The translations under genes and the position numbers were made by a program. From the NCBI GenBank assembly GCA_030594905.1, contig JAUVEF010000056.1:1-7414 (forward strand): 7,414 nt of DNA, in the 5' to 3' direction. This document shows, piece after piece, positions 6,682 through 7,414 of this stretch; within the stretch, counting starts at the first letter, position 1, and each line of letters begins with the position of its first letter. The DNA is from Methanosarcinales archaeon. Lineage in GTDB: Archaea; Halobacteriota; Methanosarcinia; Methanosarcinales; Methanogasteraceae. The notes beneath the pieces are model-generated. The model had not been told where the DNA came from. It worked only from the letters and a program-made list of their open reading frames with translations, and ran no database searches.

Positions 6682-6708
6682 TGCAAATTAAGCAGGGGGC
6701 ATAACATC
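6681..6708 (+). promoter_or_regulatory. Unusual start region of leuC: mini-ORF, G-run, TAA, then ATC
   Basis: An ATG at 6681 overlaps the ferredoxin stop (TGATG), has GGAGGG (6668-6673) seven bases upstream and encodes MQIKQGA before TAA at 6702-6704. One base later comes ATC at 6706, in frame with LeuC. AGGGGG (6694-6699) lies six bases before the ATC. Removing one G from the run 6695-6699 would fuse the ATG at 6681 to the LeuC frame. Confidence 0.6.
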
Positions 6709-7414
6709 CCAACAATCAGCGAAAAGATACTGAGCCGGGCATCGGGCACTGATGCACTGGCTGGCGACTTTGTGCTCGCAGATATCGACTGCGCAATGGC
6801 ACACGACGGGACGAGCGTGCTTGCAGTGAAGGCGTTTACCGAGATGGGTGTAAGCCGGGTCTGGAATCCTGACAAGATCGTGATCCCGTTTGATCATATC
6901 GTTCCGTCGAATAAGGAGACTACATCAGATCTCCAGCGCATGATACGGAAGTGGGCGCAAAAGCAGGGAATCTCTAACTTATTTGATGTCGGTGAGGGTA
7001 TCTGCCACCAGGTCATGTCTGAGCGGTTTGCACGCCCCGGAATGCTGATCGTCGGCGCAGACTCGCATTCCTGCACGTACGGCGCGCTCGGCGCGTTTGG
7101 AACAGGAATCGGCGCAACCGAGATGGCAGAGGTCTTTGCATCGGGAAAGCTCTGGTTCAGGGTACCACAGTCGATCAGGATCACGGTAGACGGCGCGCTC
7201 CCGGATATGGTGAGCGCAAAGGACGTTACACTGCATCTCATCGGCACGATCGGCGCAGGTGGCGCAACGTACAAAGCGATCGAGTATTACGGCGAAACGA
7301 TCGCAGATCTCTCGATGTCGGGCAGAATGACGCTCTGCAACATGGGTATTGAGATGGGTGCAAAGGCGGGAATCGTTCCTCCGGACGATGTGACGTTTGA
7401 TTTCATAGGAGATC
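6706..7414 (+). CDS. leuC: 3-isopropylmalate dehydratase / homoaconitase large subunit (LeuC/HacA), 3' end outside window; non-canonical ATC start proposed
   Basis: This is the large subunit of an aconitase-family hydro-lyase that isomerises 2-isopropylmalate in leucine synthesis, or homocitrate in 2-oxosuberate (coenzyme B) synthesis. About 236 of some 420 residues are visible. Family motifs in order are PTISEKIL at the N-terminus, [57 protein letters not shown] and [14 protein letters not shown], then [19 protein letters not shown]. The three cluster cysteines should lie beyond the right edge. The frame runs back to the ferredoxin stop without any ATG, GTG or TTG. The first GTG (6772) would delete the conserved N-terminus, while ATC at 6706 with AGGGGG six bases upstream gives exactly the expected length. 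A one-base indel linking to ATG 6681 is the alternative. With ilvC nearby, leucine synthesis is more likely, but the small subunit would decide between LeuC and HacA. Confidence 0.88.
   Translation, partial: MPTISEKILSRASGTDALAGDFVLADIDCAMAHDGTSVLAVKAFTEMGVSRVWNPDKIVIPFDHIVPSNKETTSDLQRMIRKWAQKQGISNLFDVGEGICHQVMSERFARPGMLIVGADSHSCTYGALGAFGTGIGATEMAEVFASGKLWFRVPQSIRITVDGALPDMVSAKDVTLHLIGTIGAGGATYKAIEYYGETIADLSMSGRMTLCNMGIEMGAKAGIVPPDDVTFDFIGD

Noticed and set aside
6360..7274. Long minus-strand frames opposite the ferredoxin and leuC genes
   Set aside because: Ser/Pro/Cys-rich translations typical of the reverse strand of coding DNA; the plus-strand genes are certain.

Overview
The window looks like chromosomal DNA of a methane- or alkane-metabolising euryarchaeon, either a methanogen or an ANME/Syntrophoarchaeum-like relative. 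The evidence is a C1-pathway enzyme using methanofuran and tetrahydromethanopterin (Ftr), an archaeal diphthamide ligase (Dph6-type), two protein families I know only from archaea (DUF2117 and DUF2098), archaeal TATA-like promoters with strong Shine-Dalgarno sites, and a ferredoxin with four [4Fe-4S] motifs. The cofactor loop of the ketol-acid reductoisomerase recalls rare NADH-type archaeal enzymes. From memory, one of these came from an uncultured ANME-type fosmid, but I cannot verify any identity here.

Layout: the left 3.9 kb is read on the minus strand and the right 3.3 kb on the plus strand, diverging from a 137-base promoter region (3940-4076). In transcription order, the minus strand carries a tight four-gene operon: a 50-aa zinc ribbon (3939-3787), an unrecognised 159-aa protein (3806-3327), a DUF2098 protein (3321-3031) and a DUF2117 protein (3034-1910). 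A hairpin terminator lies at 1871-1907. Then come a Dph6-type diphthine-ammonia ligase (1633-917) and ftr (775-1, its 3' end outside the window). The plus strand carries ilvC (4077-5084) with a hairpin and T-tract terminator, a membrane-anchored lipoprotein (about 5161-6114), a 16-cysteine ferredoxin (6145-6681), and the 5' part of a LeuC/homoaconitase large subunit (about 6706 onward).

IlvC and LeuC point to branched-chain amino-acid synthesis (valine/isoleucine, then leucine). A lipoprotein and a polyferredoxin with no obvious role in that pathway sit between them.

The most unusual signal is at the starts of the lipoprotein and leuC genes. Neither has a good ATG, GTG or TTG start where the protein should begin. 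Each has a G-run Shine-Dalgarno, then a spacer of 6-7 bases, then ATC exactly at the expected first codon. In both cases a tiny ATG-initiated ORF runs through the G-run and stops with TAA one base before the ATC. This may be AUC initiation (perhaps by termination-reinitiation), +1 frameshifting on the G-run, or a one-base homopolymer error in both places.
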